A stretch of DNA of 64,000 nt from a marine gamma proteobacterium HTCC2089 (GTDB taxonomy: Bacteria; Pseudomonadota; Gammaproteobacteria; Pseudomonadales; Azotimanducaceae), in contig CAJJDH010000011.1 of assembly GCA_905182905.1 (NCBI GenBank), forward strand, positions 1-64,000. Direction: 5' to 3'. Both the position numbers and the translations under genes were made by a program. The notes beneath the pieces are model-generated. The model saw nothing but the letters and a program-made list of their open reading frames with translations, had not been told where the DNA came from and ran no database searches. Shown here in pieces: positions 8,360-17,809 of this stretch (position 1 is its first letter; every line of letters begins with the position of its first letter).

Positions 8360-9862
8360 ATGTTAAATATGGATCCAACAAACAATGCCGATCAGGGCAA
8401 AACGATATTCCAGCGCAGTGCCGACGGGCGCCGCGCTATGGCGCAAAGGGTAGATGGCAGCAAAGACGCTGACCTTGCAGACATTCCTCATGGATTTTTG
8501 CGCGAAGTGCCGCCTCAGTTGCCAGAAGTTTCCGAGTTACAAGTAGTAAGGCATTTCACTAACTTGTCCCAACAGAACTTTTCTATTGATACTCAATTTT
8601 ATCCGCTGGGTTCCTGCACCATGAAGTACAACCCGCGCGGTGCGCATAAAGCCGCCAGTATGCCTGGGTTCTTGGGTCGTCACCCTTTAGCGCCAGAAGC
8701 TGCCAGTCAGGGCCACTTGGCTTGTATGTATGATTTACAGGAAATTTTGAAAGACGTAACCGGCATGAAAGGCGTTTCTTTAGCGCCAATGGCTGGTGCT
8801 CAAGGCGAATTCGCTGGGGTTGCCATGATTCGTGCCTATCACGAAGCTCGGGGCGACGACGCTCGCACAGAAATTATTGTGCCGATAGCCGCTCACGGTA
8901 CTAATCCGGCAACCGCTGTAATGTGCGGTTACAAAGTTACAGAAGTACCTGTGAATGCAGACGGCGATGTCGATCTTGCTGCACTTAAAGAAAAAGTTGG
9001 CCCCCAGACCGCGGGCCTAATGATGACCAATCCTTCTACCTGCGGCGTATTTGAACGCCAAATTCAGGCGATTGCGGAAACAGTCCACGGCGCAGGTGGC
9101 CTACTTTATTATGATGGAGCTAACCTAAATGCTATTTTGGGTAAGGTTAAGCCCGGTGATATGGGCTTTGATGTTCTGCACATGAATTTGCATAAGACCT
9201 TTGCCACACCTCACGGTGGCGGTGGTCCCGGGGCTGGACCAGTGGGCGTGAGTGAACGCTTATTACCACACCTACCCATACCCGTGGTCGCAAGAAATGA
9301 CGACACTTATCGTTGGATGGGTAAAGAAGATCTGCCATTAAGTATTGGTACGCTGTCTGGCTTTTCGGGTAACGCCGGCATTCTGCTCAGAGCGTTGGCC
9401 TATGCATTATTATTAGGGCGAGAAGGCATGCACCGTGTTGGACAATACGCCACGCTAAATGCCAATTATATGGCAGCTCGATTTGCCAAGGCTGGGTTTC
9501 AACTTGCTTACCCGGAGCGGCGTGCCACTCACGAATTTATTCTGACCTTTCAGAAGGAAGCTAAGTCCATTGGTGTGAATGCGATGGATATTGCCAAGCG
9601 GTTGCTGGACTACGGTGTGCATTCCCCAACAACGTACTTCCCATTATTAGTGCCCGAGTGTTTTCTAGTGGAACCCACGGAGACGGAGAGTAAAGAAGAG
9701 TTAGATGCCTTTGTGGATGCTCTTACAAAGGTCAAGGCCGAAGCAGAGGCAGATCAGGAGTTTGTGAAGCTTGCGCCGTATACAACTCCGGTTAGACGTT
9801 TAGATGATGTGAAGGCCGCGCGAGAGCTTGATTTGGCATGGCATAAGAACGAATCTGCTTAG
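8360..9862 (+). CDS. gcvPB: glycine dehydrogenase (decarboxylating) subunit 2
   Basis: The product (500 aa) is the catalytic half of the split P-protein. The PLP Schiff-base lysine is Lys279 in [16 protein letters not shown], followed by the Gly-rich loop. [14 protein letters not shown] near residue 80 and [13 protein letters not shown] near 180 are also conserved. ATG at 8360 follows GATCAGATGTT with no strong Shine-Dalgarno, which fits translational coupling to gcvPA. The operon ends in a strong hairpin terminator 37 bp downstream. Confidence 0.96.
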   Translation: MLNMDPTNNADQGKTIFQRSADGRRAMAQRVDGSKDADLADIPHGFLREVPPQLPEVSELQVVRHFTNLSQQNFSIDTQFYPLGSCTMKYNPRGAHKAASMPGFLGRHPLAPEAASQGHLACMYDLQEILKDVTGMKGVSLAPMAGAQGEFAGVAMIRAYHEARGDDARTEIIVPIAAHGTNPATAVMCGYKVTEVPVNADGDVDLAALKEKVGPQTAGLMMTNPSTCGVFERQIQAIAETVHGAGGLLYYDGANLNAILGKVKPGDMGFDVLHMNLHKTFATPHGGGGPGAGPVGVSERLLPHLPIPVVARNDDTYRWMGKEDLPLSIGTLSGFSGNAGILLRALAYALLLGREGMHRVGQYATLNANYMAARFAKAGFQLAYPERRATHEFILTFQKEAKSIGVNAMDIAKRLLDYGVHSPTTYFPLLVPECFLVEPTETESKEELDAFVDALTKVKAEAEADQEFVKLAPYTTPVRRLDDVKAARELDLAWHKNESA

Positions 9863-9898
9863 TTAAGTTGCCTGGGGCAACGGTCATGTATTAGTCAG

Positions 9899-9929
9899 CG
9901 GGCAAAGTCTATTTTGCCCGTTTCTCTTT
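9899..9929 (+). terminator. rho-independent terminator of the gcv operon
   Basis: A perfect 8-bp stem, CGGGCAAA at 9899-9906 with TTTGCCCG at 9913-9920, encloses a 6-nt loop. TTTCTCTTT follows immediately. It lies 37 bp after the gcvPB stop, with the T-rich tail on the plus strand only, so it serves the gcv operon rather than the convergent gene. Confidence 0.9.
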
Positions 9930-9978
9930 CGGAGCACAGAGAATAGTGGTCGAAGCAATTTAGATTGCTCGTTCAGAG

Positions 9979-12051
9979 CTATTCAATCGCCTTTTTGAAC
10001 ATCGCTAAATCGGTTATTGGCTTCGAGCATTCTTCTCCATCATAGATGAAGGCACTAACTTTACTCTTTGTTTCCGAGCTAACCAAACTTGGAAGATAGC
10101 TGGGAGTGGTCTTCATATCATCGTATGGAATTGAGTAACAACTACGCCATGGTGCGTAGTTGCCGCCGATGGCGTTTTTCCATGCCTGCAAATCTTCGCG
10201 TGGGCCGCGTAGAACAATTTGCTGTAGCGGTTCGTTGGCCTGTTCCAATGCGGCGATTAGACCGTAATGGCTAGATGGATACTGTTCCATAATAGCCCGC
10301 GCCCAGCGCAAGGTATTGGTTGCAACATCTAAGTATTCGTTCTTGCCAAGCAAGTGACCTAAGCGATTCATCGCCAACGCTAATGTAGCGTTGCCTGGAG
10401 GCACTGACTCATCTAACGTCGGCTTTGGTCTAAAGATAAGCTCGTCTTGACCCTTGAAGCTAAAGAAAAAGCCGCCGTTATCTGTGTCATAAAACTCTGC
10501 AATAACTTTGTCTGCTAGCGCCGCAGCAAACCCAGCATCTTGTTCGCGCCAGCGACATTGCAGTAAATCCAGTAGTCCCGTTAGCACATTGGCATAGTCG
10601 TCTAAAAATCCTAAAGACTGCTCCCCACTATTTAGCCAGTTGGCCGTTAGCGATTTTCCATCCCAACACTGTGTAAAGATAAAGTCTGCAAGCTCTTGAG
10701 CGATGGTAAGCCACTCTGGACGTTGCATTACCGTGCCTGCTTCTACCAATCCGCTGATCAAAAGCCCGTTCCATGCGGTGAGAATAGTATTATCCGTTCT
10801 TGGTGCACTGCGCTGTTGCCTAGCAAGGAAGAGTTTCTCTTTGGCTCCGGCCAATAACTCATTTGCGGTTTCAGTCTGCAACGAGAGCCGTTCAACTACA
10901 GAGCGATAGGAATCTCTGCGATGCAGACTCCAATGATTATCGAGATTCGCGGGTTTATCTAAACCGTATAATGTCTCAACCAACAAATACTCTTCGTCGC
11001 TAAGATGTTTCTTAACTTCCTCTCTGCGCCATAAGTAATGTTTACCGACACTTGTCTCATTGGACTGCACCAATAGCGCATCTTGAGACGCATAGAATCC
11101 TCCGTTCTCGTTGCGCATATCTCGTATCAGCCAAGTAATAGTGTCGCTGATGGCATCCTGAAATAATGGGTCCGGGCCTAGCCGCAGCGCCTCGGCAAAA
11201 ATACTGAGAAGCTGGGCATTGTCGTACAAGACTTTTTCGAAATAGGGGGTGTGCCATTGACGATCTGTGGTGTAACGAAAAAAGCCTCCGCCCAAATGGT
11301 CATAAATTCCGCCTCGAGCAATTTTTGTAAGCGTAGTCATGACAACTTCTAAGGCCTGTTTGTCGTTATCGTTATGCTTTCTAGCAATAGCCCAGTGTCT
11401 GAGCAGTGCGCGCATTCTTGTGGTCATCGCAAACTTAGGACCTTGACCAAAACCACCTTCACTTTCATCGAATTGATGTTGTACTTGATCCTTGGCTAAA
11501 AAAATCAAATCGGCATCGGACATGTTGGGGTCTAAGATTGGCGGATACATTTGCTTTAAAGCTTGAGACATTTTTGCAGATTGGGTGCCTAGGTCTTCAG
11601 CTTGATCAGTGAATGCCTGGCTCAGGCGCATTAGTAGATCTGCGAAACCGGGCATAGTGCTGGTAGCATCTTTGGCAAAGTAAGAGCCGCCAAAGAATGG
11701 GGTGAGATTTTGCGGATCGATGAATACTGTCAGTGGCCAGCCACCATTACTCTTATTTAAAAGCTGCAATGCGCTCTGGTAAACCTTGTCTACGTCGGGT
11801 CTTTCTTCGCGGTCGATCTTTATATTTATAAAGTGCTCGTTCATGATTCGAGCTGTCGCCTCATCGGTAAAGGACTCTTTCGCCATAAGTTCGCACCAAG
11901 GATTGGTGGCATAACCTATCGAGAGCAAAATTGGCTTATTTTCTTTCTTGGCGATGGTTAGCGCGTTCTCTCCCCATGGGTACCAATTTACTGGGTGAGA
12001 TTCATGGTCTAATAGATAGAGGCTAGTAGCGCCGCTGAGATGGTTAGGCAT
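9979..12051 (-). CDS. YyaL/DUF255 family thioredoxin-domain protein
   Basis: The product (690 aa from ATG at 12051; a TTG 9 bp upstream is an alternative) has the DUF255 architecture: an N-terminal thioredoxin-like domain (about 10-170) followed by an alpha/alpha toroid related to glycosidase and epimerase folds. The family includes Bacillus YyaL and mammalian SPATA20; the function is unsettled. LLDHESHPVNWYPWG, the KVDREERPDVD-like KIDREERPDVDKVYQ, and GGWPLTVFIDP are typical. The usual CHWCH active-site motif reads NPWCE here (residues 53-57), so the first Cys is lost and classical dithiol chemistry is unlikely. It is transcribed alone, between the gcv terminator and rppH. Confidence 0.9.
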   Translation of the reverse strand: MPNHLSGATSLYLLDHESHPVNWYPWGENALTIAKKENKPILLSIGYATNPWCELMAKESFTDEATARIMNEHFINIKIDREERPDVDKVYQSALQLLNKSNGGWPLTVFIDPQNLTPFFGGSYFAKDATSTMPGFADLLMRLSQAFTDQAEDLGTQSAKMSQALKQMYPPILDPNMSDADLIFLAKDQVQHQFDESEGGFGQGPKFAMTTRMRALLRHWAIARKHNDNDKQALEVVMTTLTKIARGGIYDHLGGGFFRYTTDRQWHTPYFEKVLYDNAQLLSIFAEALRLGPDPLFQDAISDTITWLIRDMRNENGGFYASQDALLVQSNETSVGKHYLWRREEVKKHLSDEEYLLVETLYGLDKPANLDNHWSLHRRDSYRSVVERLSLQTETANELLAGAKEKLFLARQQRSAPRTDNTILTAWNGLLISGLVEAGTVMQRPEWLTIAQELADFIFTQCWDGKSLTANWLNSGEQSLGFLDDYANVLTGLLDLLQCRWREQDAGFAAALADKVIAEFYDTDNGGFFFSFKGQDELIFRPKPTLDESVPPGNATLALAMNRLGHLLGKNEYLDVATNTLRWARAIMEQYPSSHYGLIAALEQANEPLQQIVLRGPREDLQAWKNAIGGNYAPWRSCYSIPYDDMKTTPSYLPSLVSSETKSKVSAFIYDGEECSKPITDLAMFKKAIE

Positions 12052-12211
12052 AGATTGCAAATTCGACTAAAAAGAGAATTTTCGCATGATTTTCTGCACA
12101 TGGGTCGAATAGATCTGCGATTACTGATCTTTTTGCTAAATGATCAAGGTTTGCAAATTCTATTTTAGGGTATGGTGGTACAAATTTAATGAGCGCTTCA
12201 CGAGGCAATTG

Positions 12212-12766
12212 ATGTTAGATCAAGAAGGATACAGGCCTAATGTAGGTATTGTACTAATTCAACCGAACCAACTTAAGAATATGGCGGGTGAAATGAATAC
12301 TTCTGCGGTCACCCCAGTTAGTGAAGCAAAGCTTTCCACCTCTAAAGTATTCTGGGCACGGCGAGTAGGTGGGCATGATGCTTGGCAGTTCCCCCAAGGT
12401 GGCATTAACGACGGAGAAAGTCCGGAAGCTGCGGTGATGCGGGAATTACATGAAGAAATTGGCGTTGCAGAGCATGCTGTGAAGGTGCTCGGTCAAACCA
12501 GCGGTTGGCTAAAGTATGATTTGCCTGCGCATATGCGTCGCAACAACTCGACCCCAGGTTTTGTGGGGCAAAAACAGAAATGGTTTTTGCTTGAACTGCT
12601 CGAGAGTGGAGCCACAGTGCAAATGGACACTACCAACAAACCAGAGTTCGATGATTTCCAGTGGGTTAGCTATTACTACCCCATTACTCAGGTAGTAGAT
12701 TTTAAGCGTGAGGTGTATCGCAGCGCGCTTATCGAGCTAGCCCAGTTTTTGCCGAGGAACCAATAA
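12212..12766 (+). CDS. rppH: RNA pyrophosphohydrolase (Nudix)
   Basis: RppH removes pyrophosphate from the 5' end of transcripts, which triggers RNase E-dependent decay. The Nudix box reads [20 protein letters not shown] and continues IGV, with all catalytic Glu residues in place. The conserved start [10 protein letters not shown] fixes the N terminus. ATG at 12212 is preceded by GAGG at a good distance and gives 184 aa, whereas the reading frame could extend back to 12140 with no homology. Compared with E. coli RppH there is an extra stretch of roughly 22 residues between GIVL and VFWARR. It is followed after 3 bp by ptsP, a conserved pair. Confidence 0.93.
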   Translation: MLDQEGYRPNVGIVLIQPNQLKNMAGEMNTSAVTPVSEAKLSTSKVFWARRVGGHDAWQFPQGGINDGESPEAAVMRELHEEIGVAEHAVKVLGQTSGWLKYDLPAHMRRNNSTPGFVGQKQKWFLLELLESGATVQMDTTNKPEFDDFQWVSYYYPITQVVDFKREVYRSALIELAQFLPRNQ

Positions 12767-12769
12767 GCC

Positions 12770-15067
12770 GTGCTTGATACGCTGCGAAAAATTGTTCAGG
12801 ACGTTACTCAAGAAGGTAATTTTGCCGCGTCTGTACAAACGCTGGTTTCTAGCGTTCGCAGCGCACTGGGTACAGAAGTGTGTTCTATCTATCTAGTCAG
12901 TGCAGATCGCGGTGGTTACGTATTGGCAGCCACCCAAGGGTTGAATCAGGCGCAAATCGGTCAGACTGTTTTGTCCAGATCTCAAGGTTTGGTTGGTCTA
13001 GTTGGAACTCGAGCAGAACCGTTAAATTTAGACACCGCCCCAAGTCACCCTAGTTTCTTTTACGTGCCTGAAATTGGCGAAGAACCCTTCAACTCATTCT
13101 TGGGTGTGCCAATCATGCACCAGGGTAGAGTACTTGGTGTACTTGTTGTTCAACAGCGCGACCCTAGACGTTTTGATGAGTCCGAAGAAGCATTCCTAGT
13201 CACTTTGTCCGCGCAGTTAGCAACAGTTGTGGCCCATGCTGAAGCAATTGGCAGTCACTTTCTCAGCGGTGTGCAACGCGACATTATTGATAATGGCAGT
13301 TTTCGCGGTTTTCCCGGTGCGCCGGGCATTGGTATTGGTACTGGGGTGGTCGTACATCCGGTGGCTGATCTTGATGCCGTGCCACTGCGGCCGGCTTCAG
13401 ATATTACTGTTGAGCTAACCTTGTTAGACAGAGCCTTAGAAGCCGTACGAAACGATATTCGCAGTATTATCCAAGATTTCGAGGCAAGCTTGCCGCAAGA
13501 AGAGCTTGCCTTGTTCGACGCCTATCTACACATGTTAGACGACAATGCGCTGGCAGGTGATATAAGAGAGAAAGTACGCTTAGGTCAATGGACTCAGGGC
13601 GCTTTGAAGTTAGTTATTCGTGAGCACGTTAATCGCTTCGACATGATGGACGACCCCTACCTGCGCGAGCGCGGTAGTGATGTTAAAGATCTGGGTGTCC
13701 GGGTCCTTGCCTATTTACAACGAATTCGTGAAAAGAAGACACAGTTTCCGAAAAAGACAGTACTTGTTGGTGAAGAAGTAACACCTTCTATGCTTACAAA
13801 TATTCCAGCTGATAGGCTGTGCGGTGTTATTTCTGTTCAAGGTTCAGGTAACTCTCACGTGGCAATTTTGGCGCGGGCCATGGGAATTCCCGCTGTGATG
13901 GGTGCGGTAGATATTCCGGCCTATGACCTAGAGGGCGCAAAGCTCATTGTCGACGGTCATTATGGTGAAGTATTCACCAATCCAAGTCGGCAGCGTCTTG
14001 ATGAAAGCGCATCCCTTATTGATCAGGAGCGCATTTTTGAGGAGGAGCTCAGTGAGCTCAAAGAACTGCCCTGCATAACCCAAGACGGCTGGCGCGTACA
14101 GTTGTGGGTCAATATAGGGCTGAGTGGTGATATTACCCGATCGTTAGATCGAGGCGCGGAAGGTATTGGTTTGTTTCGTACTGAAATACCCTTTATGTCC
14201 CAAGATAGGTTCCCCACAGAAGTAGAGCAGCGAGCCCTGTACAGAGAACATATGGAGGCCTTTGAGCCGCGCCCTGTAACCATGCGTACTTTGGATATTG
14301 GTGGCGACAAAGCGCTCTCTTATTTCCCTATCAATGAAGAAAATCCTTTTCTTGGTTGGCGTGGAATTAGAGTGACGTTAGATCACCCGGAAATTTTTCT
14401 TGTGCAAATTCGTGCAATGATTAAGGCCAACGCAGGATTGCTAGGGGACTTACGTATTATGCTGCCTATGATCTCAAGCCTGTCGGAACTGCGTTCAGCG
14501 AAAGTTCTCATTAACCAAGCGTATGCCGAAGTACTTGAAGAGGGGGTCAATGTAAAAACCCCTCAAGTAGGTGTGCTAATTGAAGTGCCTGCCGCGGTAT
14601 ATCAAGCTCGCTTGCTGGCGAAAGAAGCAGACTTTATGGCGGTGGGGTCCAATGACCTTACGCAATATATGCTTGCAGTAGATCGTAATAATCCACGTGT
14701 AGCAGATCTCTATAAGGAAGTTCATCCTGCGGTGTTAAGCGCGCTACGAGAAGTTGCAAGGGCCGTGCATGCCGAAGAAAAGCCGTTAGGTATTTGCGGT
14801 GAGCTAGCCGGTACGCCTACTGGCGCGGTGTTGTTAATGGCTATGGGTTATCACGTGCTTTCAATGAACGCCACCCACCTGCTCAAAGTCAAATGGGTGA
14901 TTCGCAATATAAAGCGCAGTGATGCTCGCCGTATTCTTGCCCGAGTGTTGCGCATGGACACAGCTGAAGAAGTGGAAGACTACGTCCAGCAACAATTGGT
15001 CAATGCAGGCCTTGGTAAAGTTGTGCGCACAAAGAAACCTAGCCAACAGCAACCGCATCGAATTTAG
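12770..15067 (+). CDS. ptsP: phosphoenolpyruvate-protein phosphotransferase PtsP (EI-Ntr)
   Basis: PtsP (765 aa) is enzyme I of the nitrogen-related PTS, passing phosphate from PEP to NPr (PtsO) and on to PtsN. It carries an N-terminal GAF domain (about 1-160) that senses nitrogen status through glutamine and 2-oxoglutarate in E. coli. The swivelling His domain follows, with phosphorylated His363 in GSGNSHVAILARAMG. The C-terminal PEP-binding barrel contains AEGIGLFRTEIPFM and FMAVGSNDLTQYMLAVDR. The start is GTG at 12770, 3 bp after rppH. The full domain set is intact. Confidence 0.96.
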   Translation: MLDTLRKIVQDVTQEGNFAASVQTLVSSVRSALGTEVCSIYLVSADRGGYVLAATQGLNQAQIGQTVLSRSQGLVGLVGTRAEPLNLDTAPSHPSFFYVPEIGEEPFNSFLGVPIMHQGRVLGVLVVQQRDPRRFDESEEAFLVTLSAQLATVVAHAEAIGSHFLSGVQRDIIDNGSFRGFPGAPGIGIGTGVVVHPVADLDAVPLRPASDITVELTLLDRALEAVRNDIRSIIQDFEASLPQEELALFDAYLHMLDDNALAGDIREKVRLGQWTQGALKLVIREHVNRFDMMDDPYLRERGSDVKDLGVRVLAYLQRIREKKTQFPKKTVLVGEEVTPSMLTNIPADRLCGVISVQGSGNSHVAILARAMGIPAVMGAVDIPAYDLEGAKLIVDGHYGEVFTNPSRQRLDESASLIDQERIFEEELSELKELPCITQDGWRVQLWVNIGLSGDITRSLDRGAEGIGLFRTEIPFMSQDRFPTEVEQRALYREHMEAFEPRPVTMRTLDIGGDKALSYFPINEENPFLGWRGIRVTLDHPEIFLVQIRAMIKANAGLLGDLRIMLPMISSLSELRSAKVLINQAYAEVLEEGVNVKTPQVGVLIEVPAAVYQARLLAKEADFMAVGSNDLTQYMLAVDRNNPRVADLYKEVHPAVLSALREVARAVHAEEKPLGICGELAGTPTGAVLLMAMGYHVLSMNATHLLKVKWVIRNIKRSDARRILARVLRMDTAEEVEDYVQQQLVNAGLGKVVRTKKPSQQQPHRI

Positions 15068-15095
15068 GCTTGCGCACCTTGGTCGTCTAGCGTGC

Positions 15096-15899
15096 TTATA
15101 AAGCTTTTGAAAGGCCACCATCCATGTTGATAGCGCAACCGGTTAAGTAGGATGCTCTTTCGCTGGCTAGAAATAATGCTAGATCTGCAGCTTCTTCAGC
15201 CTTACCCATTCTGCCCATAGGCAGGCCTTTGCCAGCCTTAGCTATGAATTCCTCTAAGCTTGCATTACTTCCACTGGCTTCATGGCGGCGACGGATTTGA
15301 TCGCTTTCGATAAAGCCAATCAACATAGCATTAACTAGTATATTGTCTGCCGCACCTTCGGCACTTAGAACCTTTGTTAGTGCCATGCCCGCTGCTCTAG
15401 AAATGGAAGTGGGTGCAGTACCTGCATCTGGTAGTTTGGCGTAGACATTGAGGAGGTTAATCACCCGACCCCATTTTTGCTCGGACATATGCGGCCATAC
15501 TAGGCGGGTTAGTCTCACAGCCGCCATCAATTTTAGGTCTAGGTCTGCTTGCCATTCCTCGTCGGTAATCTGGATGAATGGTTTTGCTGCTGATTGGCCT
15601 GCGTTGTTGACCAAGATGTCGATATTGCCAAGGCTTCCCACTACCTCTTTGTGTGTTGCAATGATCCCCTGTGGATCCGTGACGTCACACACGAAGCTCG
15701 CAATAGCGTTGTTTGCAGAAACATTATCCGATACTGAAAGCTTCCGAATCTCATCTTCGGCATTACTTAGCGCTTTTGCGTCCCGCGCGAGGATGGCGAC
15801 TTTAGCACCAGCAAGGTAATAGGCCTTAGCCATTGCCAGTCCCAAGCCTTTACTGCCGCCGGTAATCAATGCGACGCGCCCGTTCAATGATGTATCCAT
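15096..15899 (-). CDS. SDR family protein with altered catalytic motif
   Basis: This Rossmann-fold short-chain dehydrogenase/reductase homologue (267 aa) has the NAD(P)-binding motif TGGSKGLGLAMA at residues 14-25 and the NNAGQS motif. The usual YxxxK catalytic pair is replaced: where YSASK would stand, the sequence reads TSISR (in APTSISRAAGMALTK). The catalytic Ser position in VINLLN is also changed. I recall related SDR proteins with a conserved APTSxxRAAG block, so this may be a distinct subfamily rather than decay. Substrate and activity are unknown. It interrupts the usual ptsP-lgt adjacency on the opposite strand, together with the NRDE gene. Confidence 0.85.
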   Translation of the reverse strand: MDTSLNGRVALITGGSKGLGLAMAKAYYLAGAKVAILARDAKALSNAEDEIRKLSVSDNVSANNAIASFVCDVTDPQGIIATHKEVVGSLGNIDILVNNAGQSAAKPFIQITDEEWQADLDLKLMAAVRLTRLVWPHMSEQKWGRVINLLNVYAKLPDAGTAPTSISRAAGMALTKVLSAEGAADNILVNAMLIGFIESDQIRRRHEASGSNASLEEFIAKAGKGLPMGRMGKAEEAADLALFLASERASYLTGCAINMDGGLSKAL

Positions 15900-15950
15900 T
15901 AGGTTCTCTCAGTTTGGCGAATATTTTGCTAACTCATTGTTAACTGTTGG

Positions 15951-16709
15951 CTAGCGCGCAAGCTCAAATTTAACCAAGCCTGTAGCTTTGCCGCCTGCTG
16001 CATAACTTTGTTCTGCAAAGGTCATATGTTCTTTGTGCAAAATGAATGCGGTACAAGCGCGGGTACCGTAGTCGTCACCCACTATAAAACAAGGCGCCAG
16101 GCGGCGCTCGTGTTCAATGGGCTGACCGCGTTGGGGTAGTAACTCGTCGCTGGGTTGTTGACGATTGTTCAACATATCCAGCAGGTCATCTGCGTCAAAA
16201 TCTCTCGCGGTAGCGGCTTCAAGACTTTGCGCGCCGGTGGTACATTTTGGCCAAGTAGCACCCAGCTGTGCATTACTTAAACCATAGTAACCGGGGGCTA
16301 AAACCTGAGTAGATTGCGTGCCTTGGACCTCTATATTGGAGGTGTAGATCAGTTCATTGCCGTCAAACAAAAAAAGGTTGTAGCCAGCATATTCATTTGC
16401 GGGTAAACCCTTTGCATATTCCAATGCACTTACATCGCCCACCAGAAAGTCGTGAACTAAACTGCCTCGAGAACGCTCGGTAGGAGGCTCGTCGCCTTGG
16501 TTGAAGTTGGTCAACCCAGCGAATTTGCCAGATTGAGTGCAGCCAAGCCACGTACCGCCTGCGACCAAGTCTTTGCCAGCTAATAGTTCTGGGAACTGGG
16601 GCCAAAAATCTGCAGGTGCGCTGGCACGTTCATGGAATTCGTCTCTATTTGCTGCAACCACAAGCGGGCGGTCTGAATCAGGCTGGTAGCCCACCAAAAT
16701 TAGGCACAT
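15951..16709 (-). CDS. NRDE family protein (TANGO2 homologue)
   Basis: The product (252 aa) starts MCLILVGY and carries the family-defining NRDE motif in AANRDEFHERASAPADFW at residues 19-36. The conserved WLGCTQSGKFAGLTNF follows. The N-terminal Cys2 fits an Ntn-hydrolase-like fold. Eukaryotic TANGO2 has been linked to acyl-CoA, lipid and haem handling, but the bacterial role is not settled. The gene lies 51 bp upstream of the SDR gene on the same strand and probably shares its transcript. It is divergent from lgt, with 85 bp between the starts. Confidence 0.92.
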   Translation of the reverse strand: MCLILVGYQPDSDRPLVVAANRDEFHERASAPADFWPQFPELLAGKDLVAGGTWLGCTQSGKFAGLTNFNQGDEPPTERSRGSLVHDFLVGDVSALEYAKGLPANEYAGYNLFLFDGNELIYTSNIEVQGTQSTQVLAPGYYGLSNAQLGATWPKCTTGAQSLEAATARDFDADDLLDMLNNRQQPSDELLPQRGQPIEHERRLAPCFIVGDDYGTRACTAFILHKEHMTFAEQSYAAGGKATGLVKFELAR

Positions 16710-16794
16710 AAATCTCTTCGACCAAAACGAGAATTATAGCAGCACTTTGCGCTATTCTGCGTTTCAGTGTGGCCAATGAGCAAGTCAGAGCAAT

Positions 16795-17625
16795 ATGCAT
16801 TACCCCATTATCGATCCAATCATTTTTTCTCTCGGGCCAGTGGCGCTGCGGTGGTATGGCCTAATGTATTTGCTCGGTTTTGCCGCAGTTTACTGGTTGG
16901 GTAATCGGCGTATGCGTACTCATCCGGGTAATTGGAACAGCGAACAAATCTCAGATTTAGTTTTTTATGGGGCTCTCGGTGCTGTTTTAGGCGGACGAGT
17001 GGGTTACGTAATTTTCTACAATTTTGGTACTTTTTTATCCGACCCAATCTACCTGTTTAGAGTATGGGAAGGCGGTATGTCATTTCACGGCGGGTTCTTG
17101 GGCGTGTTAGTTGCGCTATTACTGTTTGCATCTAAGACCTCGCGGCACTTTCTCCAAGTGACAGATTTTATTGCACCCTTATGTCCAATTGGTTTGGGGC
17201 TTGGACGCATGGGCAATTTCATTAACATGGAGTTGCCTGGCCGCGTCACCGATAGCTCCTTCGGTATCATTTTTCATTGCGATGCCGTACGCGGACTCAA
17301 CGCCCTGTGTTTAGGTCCGTGGGAAAATGTTACGCGACATCCCTCGTCTCTCTATCAGGCCTTTACCGAAGGGTTTCTGCTTTTTTGCCTGCTTTGGTTA
17401 GTGTCTGCAAAACCTCGACCCATGGGGCAGATCTCAGGGTTGTTTCTGCTCGGCTACGGTGTGTTCAGGTTTGCTACTGAATTTTTCCGCTCGCCGGATT
17501 CACATATTGGTTTTGTCCTACTCAACGCGCTCAGCATGGGGCAATTACTCTCGCTTCCCATGATTTTAGCAGGGATATTTTTAATCGTTTGGGCGAATAG
17601 ACAAAATTTGGCTAAGGCCGTGTAA
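16795..17625 (+). CDS. lgt: prolipoprotein diacylglyceryl transferase
   Basis: Lgt (276 aa) transfers diacylglycerol from phosphatidylglycerol to the lipobox Cys of prolipoproteins in the inner membrane. About seven hydrophobic segments are visible. Key motifs are MSFHGGFLG at 95-103, with the essential His98 and Gly residues, and GRMGNFINMELPGRVTD at 137-153, the Lgt signature. The C-terminal GVFRFATEFFRSPD segment is also conserved. The lgt-thyA order is widespread in gammaproteobacteria. A 184-bp spacer follows before thyA in which I see no gene. Confidence 0.96.
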   Translation: MHYPIIDPIIFSLGPVALRWYGLMYLLGFAAVYWLGNRRMRTHPGNWNSEQISDLVFYGALGAVLGGRVGYVIFYNFGTFLSDPIYLFRVWEGGMSFHGGFLGVLVALLLFASKTSRHFLQVTDFIAPLCPIGLGLGRMGNFINMELPGRVTDSSFGIIFHCDAVRGLNALCLGPWENVTRHPSSLYQAFTEGFLLFCLLWLVSAKPRPMGQISGLFLLGYGVFRFATEFFRSPDSHIGFVLLNALSMGQLLSLPMILAGIFLIVWANRQNLAKAV

Positions 17626-17809
17626 AGAACTTGATATGGCCTGCCCCATCGCAGGCTTGGGTCAAGGCTGGTATTCTACAAAGCGGATTTGCAGGATGCT
17701 GTTTAAAGCTATGTAGAAGCTGCGAATGGCGCGTGAAGTCGGCAGAATAAGACCATAGAAGACAGCGGTATTGCCTGCTGGCTAACAAAAATGGAATGAA
17801 CGGTAAGGT

